Positions 50,956-59,381 of a stretch of 64,000 nucleotides of DNA are shown here, piece after piece (the stretch's first letter is position 1; each line of letters opens with the position of its first letter). The notes beneath the pieces are model-generated. The model was not told where the DNA came from. It saw only the letters and a list, made by a program, of their open reading frames with translations, and searched no databases. The DNA is from Planctomycetaceae bacterium. Its GTDB lineage: Bacteria > Planctomycetota > Phycisphaerae > Phycisphaerales > SM1A02. The stretch spans positions 367,198 through 431,197 of the forward strand of contig JAIXYQ010000010.1 of the NCBI GenBank assembly GCA_027490145.1, read 5' to 3'. The translations under genes and the position numbers were made by a program.

Positions 50956-53822
50956 CGCCGACGCGCCTGGTGCTCTTGGGGTCAGCCCTGCTGATCAGCG
51001 CAGGGCTCCTGGTGGTGGCTGCAGGAAGCGATCGTGGCATCCCGCGTGGTGCGCCTCGTCGCATCAAGGATCCTTCGGCACTCGCTCCGCCGACGACGCT
51101 GGGCCGTGACGAGGCCGCGCGCGCCGGGGCGCCTGCCGACATGCGTGGGGGCATGCAGCTCGATGCGGGCGCCTGGGTGCAGGTTGCCGGGCCCGACGGC
51201 AGGGTCAAGCAGCGGTACACGGCGGATCGCATCGATCCCCGTCCGGGCCAGTGGCTCGAGATGGTGCAGCCCCGGGCGGTGATGCACAGCCCCAACGGCC
51301 GCATCGTGGCCCTGCGGGGCGATCGGGGTCGGGCGCACGTGCCGGCGAAGGCACTCGAGAACGGTCGATTCGAGGGCAACGTCGTCGTGAGCGTGTGGAT
51401 GCCCGATGACCAGGGGCGCAGCCGCGACATCACGACCGAGGAGCCCTCGGTGGTGGTGCTTGCGCAGGAGGCCACGTTCGATGCGATCCGGAACCGCATC
51501 GATGCCCCGGGGGAGGTGCAGATCACCAGCGAGACGCTGCAGTTCACCGGCGAGACGCTCGAACTCGTGCTGTCGGCCGACGGGCGCTCGATCGAGCTGC
51601 TGTCGGTGCGCCGTCCGCTGTCGCCGCTGGTCATCACGCGGTTGCCCGGCAGCAAGGCCGCGCGTGCGGGGCAGTCGGCGCCTGCGTCGGTCCACTCGTT
51701 GCCGCACGCGCTTCCCCAGTACGCCATCGATGAACCGCGGCGAGCGGGGCGGCCGTACCGGCTGCAGTTGCGCGAGCAGGTGCACATCACGCGCGAGCGC
51801 GGCGGCCAGACCAGCTCGATGACCGGCGACCAGCTCGTCGCGTACTTCCACCTGGAGGAGGGCCAGACCGATGACCGGCTCGTCGAGTCGACGCCCATCC
51901 TCGGTCCGCTGCCGGTCCTCGTGGCCTCGCAGGCGATCGCTGCGATCGAGGATCCCGAGCGCGTCGTGGTGCGCTTCGCGGGGCCGCTCGTGATGCGCCC
52001 GGCCGTCGCGGACGAACAGCCACCGGCCGATGATCGGATGCGGATCGAGCTCGATGGGCGCCCGGTCGAGTTGGCGGACCTGCCCATGGCGCTGCGGGCG
52101 CCGGACGTGACGGTGGACCTCGTCCGCACGACCGACGGCGACCAGCCTGAACGACTGCTCGCCAAGGGTGGTGCCCGGGCCACCGATGGGACGCGCGTGA
52201 TCGAAGCGTCGACGATGGACATCCTGCTCGACGGGCAGCCGGGCGGCAGCGAGCCGCGCCGGGCGGTGCTGACCGATGGCGTGCGGCTGTCGGATCGTGA
52301 GCGGGCGGCGAGTGCCCGATCGGCCGACATCCGCTTTGCGCGCGGCAGCGACGGGAAGGCGCAGCCACGGCGCGCCGAACTGCGGGGCGGCGTGACCATG
52401 GTCGAAGGATCGCGCACGGTGGGGGCGGGGGACCTGGACCTGGACTTCGTGGAAGTCGACGATGCGGCGCAGCCGGTGCGCGCGCGCCTGCGCAACGAGG
52501 TCCGCATCAGCGACGACCTGCAGGTGCTGTGGGCCAAGGAGGTCGATTGCTCGTTCGGCCCGATGGAGGGCTCGAAGGGACATCAGCTCGTGCAGGCCGA
52601 TGCCTCGTCGACGGTCCAGATGCAGGTCAAGGACGGCGCGCGGGTCTTCGCCGACTCGCTGCAGGCTGACCTGGTGCGGCGACAGGCACTCCTGCGCGGC
52701 CCGGGGTTGCAGGTGGTTCGTGGGCCGGTGCGCGTGGACCAGGTCGCGTCGCTGCGAGTGGATGAGCGCGAGCGATCCGCGCGCGTGGATGGCCCGGGGC
52801 GCGCGCAGGGTTTCGAGAGTCCGCTCTTGGCCGACGCGCTCGCCTCGGCCAAGGCCACACCACCCAAGGATCCTGCGCTGCGCAAGCAGTTCGAGGCCAC
52901 CTGGCAGGAGCAGATGGCCTTCCAGGAGCGCGAGGCCGACGGCGCGGTGCTTGAGCTGCGTGGCGAGGTCACCGTCCGCGCGGAACCTGACGTCGGCGAG
53001 ATCGACCTGCTCGATGCGCGTGGCGTGACCGTCGAGTTCCTGCCCAAGGGTGCGCCGGAGGGCGGGGCGGGCACCGATCGCGCAGCGGCACCGGCGACGA
53101 CCGAGTCGGCGGCCGGTGGCAAGGACCTGCGCGTGAGCAAGGTCGTGGCCGTGGGTGGTGCGCAGGTCCAGAACCAGGTGTGGACGATGAGCAACGGTCG
53201 GCGGGTCGGCGATCCACGCCTGGTCCGCCTGCAGGGCGAACGCCTGGAATTCGACATGGTGCGCAGTGAGATCGCGGTACCCGGAGTCGGCTCCGTGCTG
53301 GTCAACAATCCGTCGGCACCCGGTGCCCGTGCGGCGAGCTTCGTCGGTCCGGGTACGGAGGGCGTGACGCGCTTCCGCTTCGCCGACGGCATGCAGGTCA
53401 AGCGTCTCGACGGGGACCTCCACCGCATGAGCATGCGCAAGTCGGTCGAGGTCGCGCACGCGGGCCCGCGCGAGGGCGACACCTTCACCCTGACCTGCGC
53501 GGCCCTGGATGCCGATCTTTTCCGGCCCGCAGCGGCCGAGGCCGCCAAGGATGAGGTGATGGGGTTCGGCGGCGCGGCGGAGATCCGCACGCTCTCGGCG
53601 CAGGGCGCGGTGTTCGTCCGCACGTCACAGTTCGACTGTGAGTGCGAGTCGTTCGACTACGACGCGCTGAAGCAGGTGGCGGTGATGCGTGCCGCGCCGG
53701 GCCGGCTCATCGCGCTCGTCCCCACGGGTCAGTCGACGCCCACGCGCGCAGCCGCGTTCCGTTGGGACATGTCGGCGGGCAAGCTGTCGGTCGAAGGTGC
53801 GCAGGGTGGAATGCGCCGCTAG
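50940..53822 (+). CDS. Very large LptC/LptA-like (OstA) LPS transport protein
   Basis: 960 residues, GTG start inside the end of kdsC, with GGAG upstream. One N-terminal membrane helix (LVLLGSALLISAGLLVVAAG) and then a long beta-rich periplasmic region with repeated OstA-like strands (for example TFDAIRNRIDAPGEVQITSE and ETLQFTGETLELVLSADGRS). LptC is about 190 and LptA about 180 residues; five times that length suggests a single protein spanning much of the periplasmic bridge. The link to LPS transport rests on kdsC linkage and beta-jellyroll style, not on clear motifs. The last codons form part of a 28-bp repeat. Confidence 0.7.
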   Translation: MLRGLTPTRLVLLGSALLISAGLLVVAAGSDRGIPRGAPRRIKDPSALAPPTTLGRDEAARAGAPADMRGGMQLDAGAWVQVAGPDGRVKQRYTADRIDPRPGQWLEMVQPRAVMHSPNGRIVALRGDRGRAHVPAKALENGRFEGNVVVSVWMPDDQGRSRDITTEEPSVVVLAQEATFDAIRNRIDAPGEVQITSETLQFTGETLELVLSADGRSIELLSVRRPLSPLVITRLPGSKAARAGQSAPASVHSLPHALPQYAIDEPRRAGRPYRLQLREQVHITRERGGQTSSMTGDQLVAYFHLEEGQTDDRLVESTPILGPLPVLVASQAIAAIEDPERVVVRFAGPLVMRPAVADEQPPADDRMRIELDGRPVELADLPMALRAPDVTVDLVRTTDGDQPERLLAKGGARATDGTRVIEASTMDILLDGQPGGSEPRRAVLTDGVRLSDRERAASARSADIRFARGSDGKAQPRRAELRGGVTMVEGSRTVGAGDLDLDFVEVDDAAQPVRARLRNEVRISDDLQVLWAKEVDCSFGPMEGSKGHQLVQADASSTVQMQVKDGARVFADSLQADLVRRQALLRGPGLQVVRGPVRVDQVASLRVDERERSARVDGPGRAQGFESPLLADALASAKATPPKDPALRKQFEATWQEQMAFQEREADGAVLELRGEVTVRAEPDVGEIDLLDARGVTVEFLPKGAPEGGAGTDRAAAPATTESAAGGKDLRVSKVVAVGGAQVQNQVWTMSNGRRVGDPRLVRLQGERLEFDMVRSEIAVPGVGSVLVNNPSAPGARAASFVGPGTEGVTRFRFADGMQVKRLDGDLHRMSMRKSVEVAHAGPREGDTFTLTCAALDADLFRPAAAEAAKDEVMGFGGAAEIRTLSAQGAVFVRTSQFDCECESFDYDALKQVAVMRAAPGRLIALVPTGQSTPTRAAAFRWDMSAGKLSVEGAQGGMRR

Positions 53823-53917
53823 GACGGCGCAGGGTGGCATGCGCCGCTAGGACGGCGCAGGGTGGCATGCGCCGCGTAGGCGGCGCGGGGAGGCATGCGC
53901 CGCTGAAGCGGCGCGGG
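53799..53917 (+). repeat. Four 28-bp tandem repeats, each forming a hairpin
   Basis: Units at 53799-53826, 53827-53854, 53855-53882 and 53883-53910 plus a 7-nt end. Each holds GCGCCG...CGGCGC. The loop and inner pairs change but the stem is kept: GCGCCG-CTAGGA-CGGCGC in the first two, GCGCCGC-GTAG-GCGGCGC in the third, GCGCCGCT-GA-AGCGGCGC in the fourth. The first unit includes the stop codon of the LptC/A-like gene. It sits between convergent genes and probably serves as terminator. Confidence 0.85.
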
Positions 53918-53919
53918 AC

Positions 53920-55503
53920 TCACGCCAAGGCAGGTTCGAGGGTGGCTGTGCGCGGGGCGAGTCGATCCATCGCGAACGGAGCACCAAGCTCATCGCACAG
54001 CATGCGCGCCGTGATCTGGCTCGACAGGAAGATGACCGGAAGCCCCGAGCCCGGATGCGTGCCGCCGCCCACGAGCCAGAGCCCGTCGAAGCCGGGCAGC
54101 CGGTGTTGCGGCCGTCGGTGCAGCATCTGCCCGAGGTTGTGCGCCAGGTTGAAGGTCGCCCCGTGGTTGATGCGTTCGGCCTGCCAATCCGCAGGCGTCA
54201 CGAGCCGTTCGGTCCGGATGCGCCGCGCGACGTCGGGAATGCCGAGTCGGTGTTCGAGCTGGTGGAGGGCATCGGCGCGCAGCCGTGGGCGCATCGCATC
54301 CCAGTCCACGGTGCAGTGCCCGTCCTTGTTGTTGGTCGAGGGCAGCAGCACATAGAGCGAGCTGCTGCCGTCGGGGGCAAGCGTGGGATCGATGCGCGAG
54401 GGATTGCAGGCGTAGATCGAGGGATCCTCGCTCCAGCAGCCGCGCTCGGCAATGTCCTTGAGGTTCTCGGTGTAGGTCTCGCTGGTGTAGATCGTGTGGT
54501 GGGGCAGGTCGACGGTGCCGTCGAGGCCCAGGTACATCATGACCGTGCTGCAGGAGTAGCGCTTGGCATCCAGCACGGCATCCTGCTGGTCGCGCCGGCG
54601 CAACCCGGCCGGGATCAGGTTCTTCATGGCCCAGGTGGCATCGGCATTGACGATGACCTGGCCGTGTCGATGCTCGAGTCCATCGACCATCACGCCGCGC
54701 ACGGTTCGGCCATCGAACGTCAGGCGCTCGACCGGCGACGAGGTGTGGATGCGGACGCCCATCGAGCGGGCGATGTCGCCCATCGCCTGCATGAGCGCGT
54801 TGCAGCCGCCCGTGGGATGCCAGATGCCGTACTCGTACTCGATGAACGGCAGGATGCTGAACAGGCTCGGACACTCGAACGGACTCATACCCAGGTACTT
54901 GCTCTGGAAGCAGAGCGAGAGCCGGACGAGAGGATCCTGGAAGTACTCGCCCAGGTGCGTGTGCAGTGACTGCCACGGCTTGATCTTCGGGGCGACCTTG
55001 ATCGCGTCGAGCGTGAGCAGGTCGTAGAGCCCGCGCATGGGGGACTCCAGGATCGGCGTCATCGCCGCCAGCTTGGCGCGGTTGTCGTCGAGGAAGCGCC
55101 GGAACGCCACGCCATCGCCGGTCCGACGGGCCTCGAACTGCTTGACCATGCGTGCCACGTCCTGCGTGGCATCGATCTGGACGGCGGGTGCGCCGCGCTG
55201 GCCGTGGAGCAGCCGGTACATGGGATCGAGCCTGGCCAGCTCGGCATGGTCGTGCAGCGAGTGCCCCGTGGTGCGGACGATCTCCTCCAGCACGTACGGC
55301 ATCATGAAGAACGTCGGACCGCAGTCCCAGTGGAACCCGTCCTGGCTCAAGCGTCGCGTGCGGCCGCCCACGCGGTCGTGCGCCTCGTACACGGTGACCT
55401 GCAGACCGCTGGCGGCGAGCAGGAGTGCCGCAGCCAGGCCACCAGGCCCGGCACCGACGATGGCGATCGAACGTTCAGTCGACAGTGAAGCATTGGCGAT
55501 CAC
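53920..55503 (-). CDS. CrtI-family carotenoid desaturase/oxygenase (CrtP-like)
   Basis: 527 residues. FAD-binding GAGPGG (17-22) in SIAIVGAGPGGLAAALLLAA, VYEAHDRVGGRTRRL, and the C-terminal GLWLVGGGTHPGSGLPVIFL, the hallmark of phytoene desaturase-like enzymes. In C30 pathways one CrtI homologue desaturates (CrtN) and a second oxidises the end methyl group (CrtP). With a second homologue, an aldehyde dehydrogenase, an acyltransferase and a glycosyltransferase next door, this copy is the CrtP candidate, though roles could be swapped. GTG start at 55503; no clear -10 box seen. Confidence 0.85.
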   Translation of the reverse strand: MIANASLSTERSIAIVGAGPGGLAAALLLAASGLQVTVYEAHDRVGGRTRRLSQDGFHWDCGPTFFMMPYVLEEIVRTTGHSLHDHAELARLDPMYRLLHGQRGAPAVQIDATQDVARMVKQFEARRTGDGVAFRRFLDDNRAKLAAMTPILESPMRGLYDLLTLDAIKVAPKIKPWQSLHTHLGEYFQDPLVRLSLCFQSKYLGMSPFECPSLFSILPFIEYEYGIWHPTGGCNALMQAMGDIARSMGVRIHTSSPVERLTFDGRTVRGVMVDGLEHRHGQVIVNADATWAMKNLIPAGLRRRDQQDAVLDAKRYSCSTVMMYLGLDGTVDLPHHTIYTSETYTENLKDIAERGCWSEDPSIYACNPSRIDPTLAPDGSSSLYVLLPSTNNKDGHCTVDWDAMRPRLRADALHQLEHRLGIPDVARRIRTERLVTPADWQAERINHGATFNLAHNLGQMLHRRPQHRLPGFDGLWLVGGGTHPGSGLPVIFLSSQITARMLCDELGAPFAMDRLAPRTATLEPALA

Positions 55504-55517
55504 GGAGCGGGCTTCGG

Positions 55518-55540
55518 GTGAATCCGGAGCCCGGATTCAC
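55518..55540. promoter_or_regulatory. 9-bp inverted repeat between the divergent carotenoid genes
   Basis: GTGAATCCG-GAGCC-CGGATTCAC, perfect arms, 15 nt upstream of the crtP-like start. Operator candidate or hairpin. Confidence 0.4.
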
Positions 55541-55545
55541 GAATC

Positions 55546-55562
55546 CACCCCATGGTGGGGTG
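55546..55562. promoter_or_regulatory. 7-bp inverted repeat between the divergent carotenoid genes
   Basis: CACCCCA-TGG-TGGGGTG, 16 nt upstream of the dehydrogenase start at 55578. Confidence 0.35.
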
Positions 55563-55577
55563 CGAAAGACCGACTTG

Positions 55578-57026
55578 ATGCGTGTGACAGCAGCCGTGGC
55601 CGACCCAAGCATGACCCCCTCGACGGAGCGCGACCGGGTTCACGCCTGTGACGCGGCGTGCTGCTCGTGCTCGGTCATCGCGCCAGCAGCCTGGGCCGAC
55701 CTCGGCCGGCGGATCGAGTGGCTCGAGGGGAGGACCGATGCGCTTGCGCGGAGCGCCGCCGACCTCGCCGAGCTGGTGGCCGACGAACTCGGCAAGCCAC
55801 GGCATGAAGCCGCCATCGCCGACGTGTTGGCGCTCCTGGCCGCCATGCGATGGACCATCCGCCGTGCGCCCGCCATCCTTGCGTCTCGCGGCGCGGGCTG
55901 GGGCAGTGCCATGTTCCTTGGTCGCTCGATCCGCACCGAGCGAGCGCCGCTTGGCCACGTGGCGATCATCGGCACCTGGAACTACCCGCTGCAACTGCTC
56001 GGCGTGCAGATCGTGCACGCCCTGGTCGCCGGCAACCGCGTGACCGTGAAGCCGAGCGAACGATCGCCCCGGACCCACTCGGCGCTGCTTGCGCTCCTCG
56101 GCCAGGGACTTCCCGACGGCATGCTCGTCTGGACGGATGCCACGCGCGAGGCGGGAGAGCGCCTCCTGGCCGGCGGACGCTTCGATCATGTCGTGTTCAC
56201 GGGATCCAGTGCGGTGGGGCGCCGAGTCGCGCAGCGCTGCGCGCTCGACATGATCCCCTCCACACTTGAATTGTCGGGCTCGGACAGCGCCCTCGTGCTG
56301 GCCGATGCCGATCCGGTGCGTGCGGCGCGTGCGGTCTGGAATGGGTTCACGATGAATGCAGGACAGACCTGCATGGCTCCCCGGCGCGCCATCGTCAGCC
56401 GCGAGGCTGCGCCGTCGTTCCTGCACGAACTGCGCGTGCTCGCCGCCTCGGCCCACCCGGTGACCCTGATCGACGCCACGGCGGCCCGCCAGGTCGATGC
56501 GGTGGTCCACGAAGCCGTCGCGGCGGGAGGAACGCCGATCACCGGTGTGCTCGAATCGCCCAGCGGCAGGTCGATGCGCCCCCAGGTCGTCGTCGATGCC
56601 CCCGAGTCGTGCGCCCTCGCGCGAGGTGAGCACTTCGGTCCGGCCCTTGCCGTGCTCATCGAGCGGGATGACCAGGCGGTCCTGGAGCGGCACCTTGGGT
56701 ACGGCCAGAACCTGAGTGCATCGATCTTCAGCCGCGGCGTACCGACCCGCGCCATGATCGAGGCGACCGGTGCGAGCATCGTCACCGTGAACGAGTGCGT
56801 GGTGGCGTCCGGCCATCCCGGCGTGCCGTTGGCCGGTTCGGGCGAAAGTGGCTGGGGAACCAGCCGCGGCGCCGACGGACTGCTGGCGATGACCCGTCCG
56901 GTGACCGTCGCCGTCACCCGGCGCGGTGCGGACGTTCCCGTCGGACCACCGCCGGCACTCCTGCTCCGCGTGCTTGGCTGGATCATGCGAGCCAACCTCA
57001 CCCGTCGTCACGACCCGTCCACCTGA
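55578..57026 (+). CDS. Aldehyde dehydrogenase, probable carotenoid-aldehyde type (AldH)
   Basis: 482 residues. NAD(P)-dependent. Rossmann and active-site segments: LGHVAIIGTWNYPLQLLGVQ, VTVKPSERSP, VVFTGSSAVGRRVA, catalytic Glu in STLELSGSDSALVL and Cys in MNAGQTCMAPRR. A hydrophobic helix at the C terminus (PALLLRVLGWIMRANL) would hold it at the membrane near its lipid substrate. Its place between two CrtI homologues suggests oxidation of a diapocarotenal to the acid, as in staphyloxanthin synthesis. The start is uncertain: ATG 55578 is used; ATG 55611 is possible. Confidence 0.8.
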   Translation: MRVTAAVADPSMTPSTERDRVHACDAACCSCSVIAPAAWADLGRRIEWLEGRTDALARSAADLAELVADELGKPRHEAAIADVLALLAAMRWTIRRAPAILASRGAGWGSAMFLGRSIRTERAPLGHVAIIGTWNYPLQLLGVQIVHALVAGNRVTVKPSERSPRTHSALLALLGQGLPDGMLVWTDATREAGERLLAGGRFDHVVFTGSSAVGRRVAQRCALDMIPSTLELSGSDSALVLADADPVRAARAVWNGFTMNAGQTCMAPRRAIVSREAAPSFLHELRVLAASAHPVTLIDATAARQVDAVVHEAVAAGGTPITGVLESPSGRSMRPQVVVDAPESCALARGEHFGPALAVLIERDDQAVLERHLGYGQNLSASIFSRGVPTRAMIEATGASIVTVNECVVASGHPGVPLAGSGESGWGTSRGADGLLAMTRPVTVAVTRRGADVPVGPPPALLLRVLGWIMRANLTRRHDPST

Positions 57027-57033
57027 ACCAACC

Positions 57034-58602
57034 ATGAATCGACCCACTGCCATCGTCATCGGCGGCGGCCTCGCCGGACTCTCGGCGGCCACCGAACTCA
57101 CCACCAACGGATTCGCCGTCACCGTCGTCGAGCGCAACCAGCACCTGGGCGGCAAGATGAACGTGCTCTCGGAGAAGGGCTTCACCTTCGACATGGGGCC
57201 CACCATCCTCACCATGCCGCAGGTCGTGCGCGGGATCATCTCGCGCAGCGGCCGGTCGGTGCCGGACTACCTCGACCTGGTCGACCTCGATCCGCAGTGG
57301 CGCTGCATGTGGGACGACGGCACGGTGATCGACCTGCGCAAGGATCCGCAGGCGATGGCCGCGGCCCTCGATCGGCAGTTCCCCGGGACGGGCGCCGGCG
57401 CGGGCTGGCGATCGTTCGTCGACTACAGCCGCCGCATGTACCGACTGAGCGACAAGGTCTTCTTCTACAAGGACCTGGGCGGCATCGGTGACCTGATGCG
57501 CAAGCCTCCGGCGCGCGACGCCGGCCTGCTGGGTGATGTGCTCAACATGCGCATGCACTCGACCGTGGCGGGCACGATCCACAAGCACATCGGCGAGCCG
57601 CACATGGCGCAGCTCTGCGAGCACTTCCTGCAGTACGTGGGCTCGAGCCCGTTCCTGGCTCCTGCGATCCTCACGCTGATCGCCTCGGCGCAGGTCGACC
57701 ACGGCTGCATGTACAGCATGGGTGGCACGCGCATGGTCGCCCGCTCGCTCGAGCGGATCCTGCGCGAGGAGAAGGCCGAGCTCATCACGGGCGTCGGCGT
57801 GCGCCGGATCATCCAGGAGGGCGGCCGCGCGGTGGGCGTGGAGCTCGAGGACGGCCGGTCGCTGCGTGCCGACGTGGTCGTCAGCAACTGTGACGTGCAG
57901 CGCACCAACCGGGACCTGATCGGCACGCCGCAGGGCCGGGCGGAGCAGGAAGACATCGCCGGCAAGTACACGCCTGCCTGCAGCGGCGTGGTGCTCTACC
58001 TGGGACTCGACCGCCAGTATGACCACGTCTTGCACCATGACTTCCTGTTCAGCAGGGATTCCCAGCACGAATTCGATGACATCTACCGACTGGGCATCCC
58101 CGCGCGCGACCCGACGCTCTACCTGGCTGTGCCGAGCCGTACCGATCCGGGCCAGGCGCCGGCCGGCTGCGAGTCGCTCTACATCCTGGTGCACACGCCG
58201 TTCCGTCGTGAGGGTCAGGAGTGGGATGCGCCCGGTGGTCTCTTCGACCAGTACCGCCCCGTGATCATCGACAAGCTCCGCCGCAACGGCTTCACGGACA
58301 TCGAGAAGCACATCGTCGTCGAGCGACGCCTGACCCCGGCCATGATCGACCGCATGTACAACGCCGAGGGCGGCGCGATCTATGGTCTCGCGTCGCACGG
58401 CAAGCTCCGCGGCGGCTTCAAGCCCCGCAACCGCAGCAAGGTGCTGAGAGGGCTCTACCTCGCCGGCGGCAGCGCGAATCCCGGACCCGGCGTGCCGATG
58501 GTCCTGATGAGCGGGGTCACTGCGGCCAACGCCGTCTGTGAGGACGTCGGCATCCATCCCGCCCAGGTGCAGGAGCGCGAGGCGTGCCTGCAGCCGGCCT
58601 GA
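57034..58602 (+). CDS. CrtI/CrtN-family carotenoid desaturase
   Basis: 522 residues. FAD-binding AIVIGGGLAGLSAATELTTN (glycines 10-12, 15), LGGKMNVLSEKGFTFDMGPT, SMGGTRMVARSLERILREEK and the C-terminal GLYLAGGSANPGPGVPMVLM. The sequence resembles dehydrosqualene/phytoene desaturases. In this cluster it is the candidate for the desaturation steps that build the conjugated chain from (dehydro)squalene; no crtM/crtB or hpnCDE gene is in the window. 7 nt after the dehydrogenase, so one transcript. Confidence 0.88.
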   Translation: MNRPTAIVIGGGLAGLSAATELTTNGFAVTVVERNQHLGGKMNVLSEKGFTFDMGPTILTMPQVVRGIISRSGRSVPDYLDLVDLDPQWRCMWDDGTVIDLRKDPQAMAAALDRQFPGTGAGAGWRSFVDYSRRMYRLSDKVFFYKDLGGIGDLMRKPPARDAGLLGDVLNMRMHSTVAGTIHKHIGEPHMAQLCEHFLQYVGSSPFLAPAILTLIASAQVDHGCMYSMGGTRMVARSLERILREEKAELITGVGVRRIIQEGGRAVGVELEDGRSLRADVVVSNCDVQRTNRDLIGTPQGRAEQEDIAGKYTPACSGVVLYLGLDRQYDHVLHHDFLFSRDSQHEFDDIYRLGIPARDPTLYLAVPSRTDPGQAPAGCESLYILVHTPFRREGQEWDAPGGLFDQYRPVIIDKLRRNGFTDIEKHIVVERRLTPAMIDRMYNAEGGAIYGLASHGKLRGGFKPRNRSKVLRGLYLAGGSANPGPGVPMVLMSGVTAANAVCEDVGIHPAQVQEREACLQPA

Positions 58603-59381
58603 CCGACGGGCGGCCGAGCGCGGGCTTCAAGCGCGTCTTCGGCTGGTACGTGCGGCGCCTCGTGCGCAAGCGCTTTGCATCCGTGCGGGCCATGCCCGGC
58701 ACGATGCAGGTGCTTCGTGACGTCGGTTCCCATGACGGGCCGGCGATCGTGGCCATGAACCACTCGAGTTGGTGGGATCCCATGATTCCGTGCGTGCTGC
58801 ACCCGATGACCGCCGGGGAGCGGGGCGTCTTCGCACCCATCGACGAAGCCATGCTCCGCAAGTTCCGCTTCTTCGCGCGCTGTGGCCTCTTCGGCGTCGA
58901 GCCCGACTCGCCGGCCAGCCTGTCGCGGCTGGCCGACTACAGCGCGCGCGAATTCGCGCGCGAACCGCGGAGCACGCTCTGGATCACGCCCCAGGGGCGC
59001 TTCGTCGATGTTCGGAGCCCGATCGCCCTTCGACCGGGCGTGGGGGTGGTGGCCCATCGCGCGCTGGGGCCCAAGGTCGCCGTGCTCGCCGTGGAGTACG
59101 GATTCTGGACCGAGCAGCGACCCGAGGCGTTCCTCTGCGCGCGGCTGGTCGATGCGCCGAGCGAGGCCAGCGCCCGCGGTTGGCACCGTGCGATCGAGGC
59201 GGCGCTCGGTGCGGCGTGCCGTGAACTCGCGGAGTGCGTGATGACGCGGGATCCGAAGCGGTTCGAGACCGTCTTCGGCGGATCGGGCGCCACGATCAAC
59301 CCCGTCTATGACGCCATGCTCGCGGCCCGGGGACAGGGAGCGGCGATCGAGGTCGACGCGCGTCGGGTGGGCGGACGATGA
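58584..59381 (+). CDS. PlsC-type acyltransferase of the carotenoid cluster (CrtO-like)
   Basis: 265 residues, GTG start overlapping the desaturase by 19 nt. Catalytic NHSSWWD (H-x4-D) in IVAMNHSSWWDPMI and a second motif LWITPQGRFVD in place of EGTR. It lacks a clear membrane helix. Staphyloxanthin needs an acyltransferase (CrtO) to esterify the sugar; that role is inferred from the cluster, as the domain itself is that of general PlsC glycerolipid acyltransferases. It overlaps the next gene by ATGA. Confidence 0.8.
   Translation: MPAAGLTDGRPSAGFKRVFGWYVRRLVRKRFASVRAMPGTMQVLRDVGSHDGPAIVAMNHSSWWDPMIPCVLHPMTAGERGVFAPIDEAMLRKFRFFARCGLFGVEPDSPASLSRLADYSAREFAREPRSTLWITPQGRFVDVRSPIALRPGVGVVAHRALGPKVAVLAVEYGFWTEQRPEAFLCARLVDAPSEASARGWHRAIEAALGAACRELAECVMTRDPKRFETVFGGSGATINPVYDAMLAARGQGAAIEVDARRVGGR

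Noticed and set aside
53799..53917. CRISPR array
   Set aside because: Four contiguous 28-bp units without spacers; no cas gene in the window.
56998..58557. Long minus-strand frame opposite the CrtN-like gene
   Set aside because: No motif; the plus-strand product has complete FAD and CrtI signatures.
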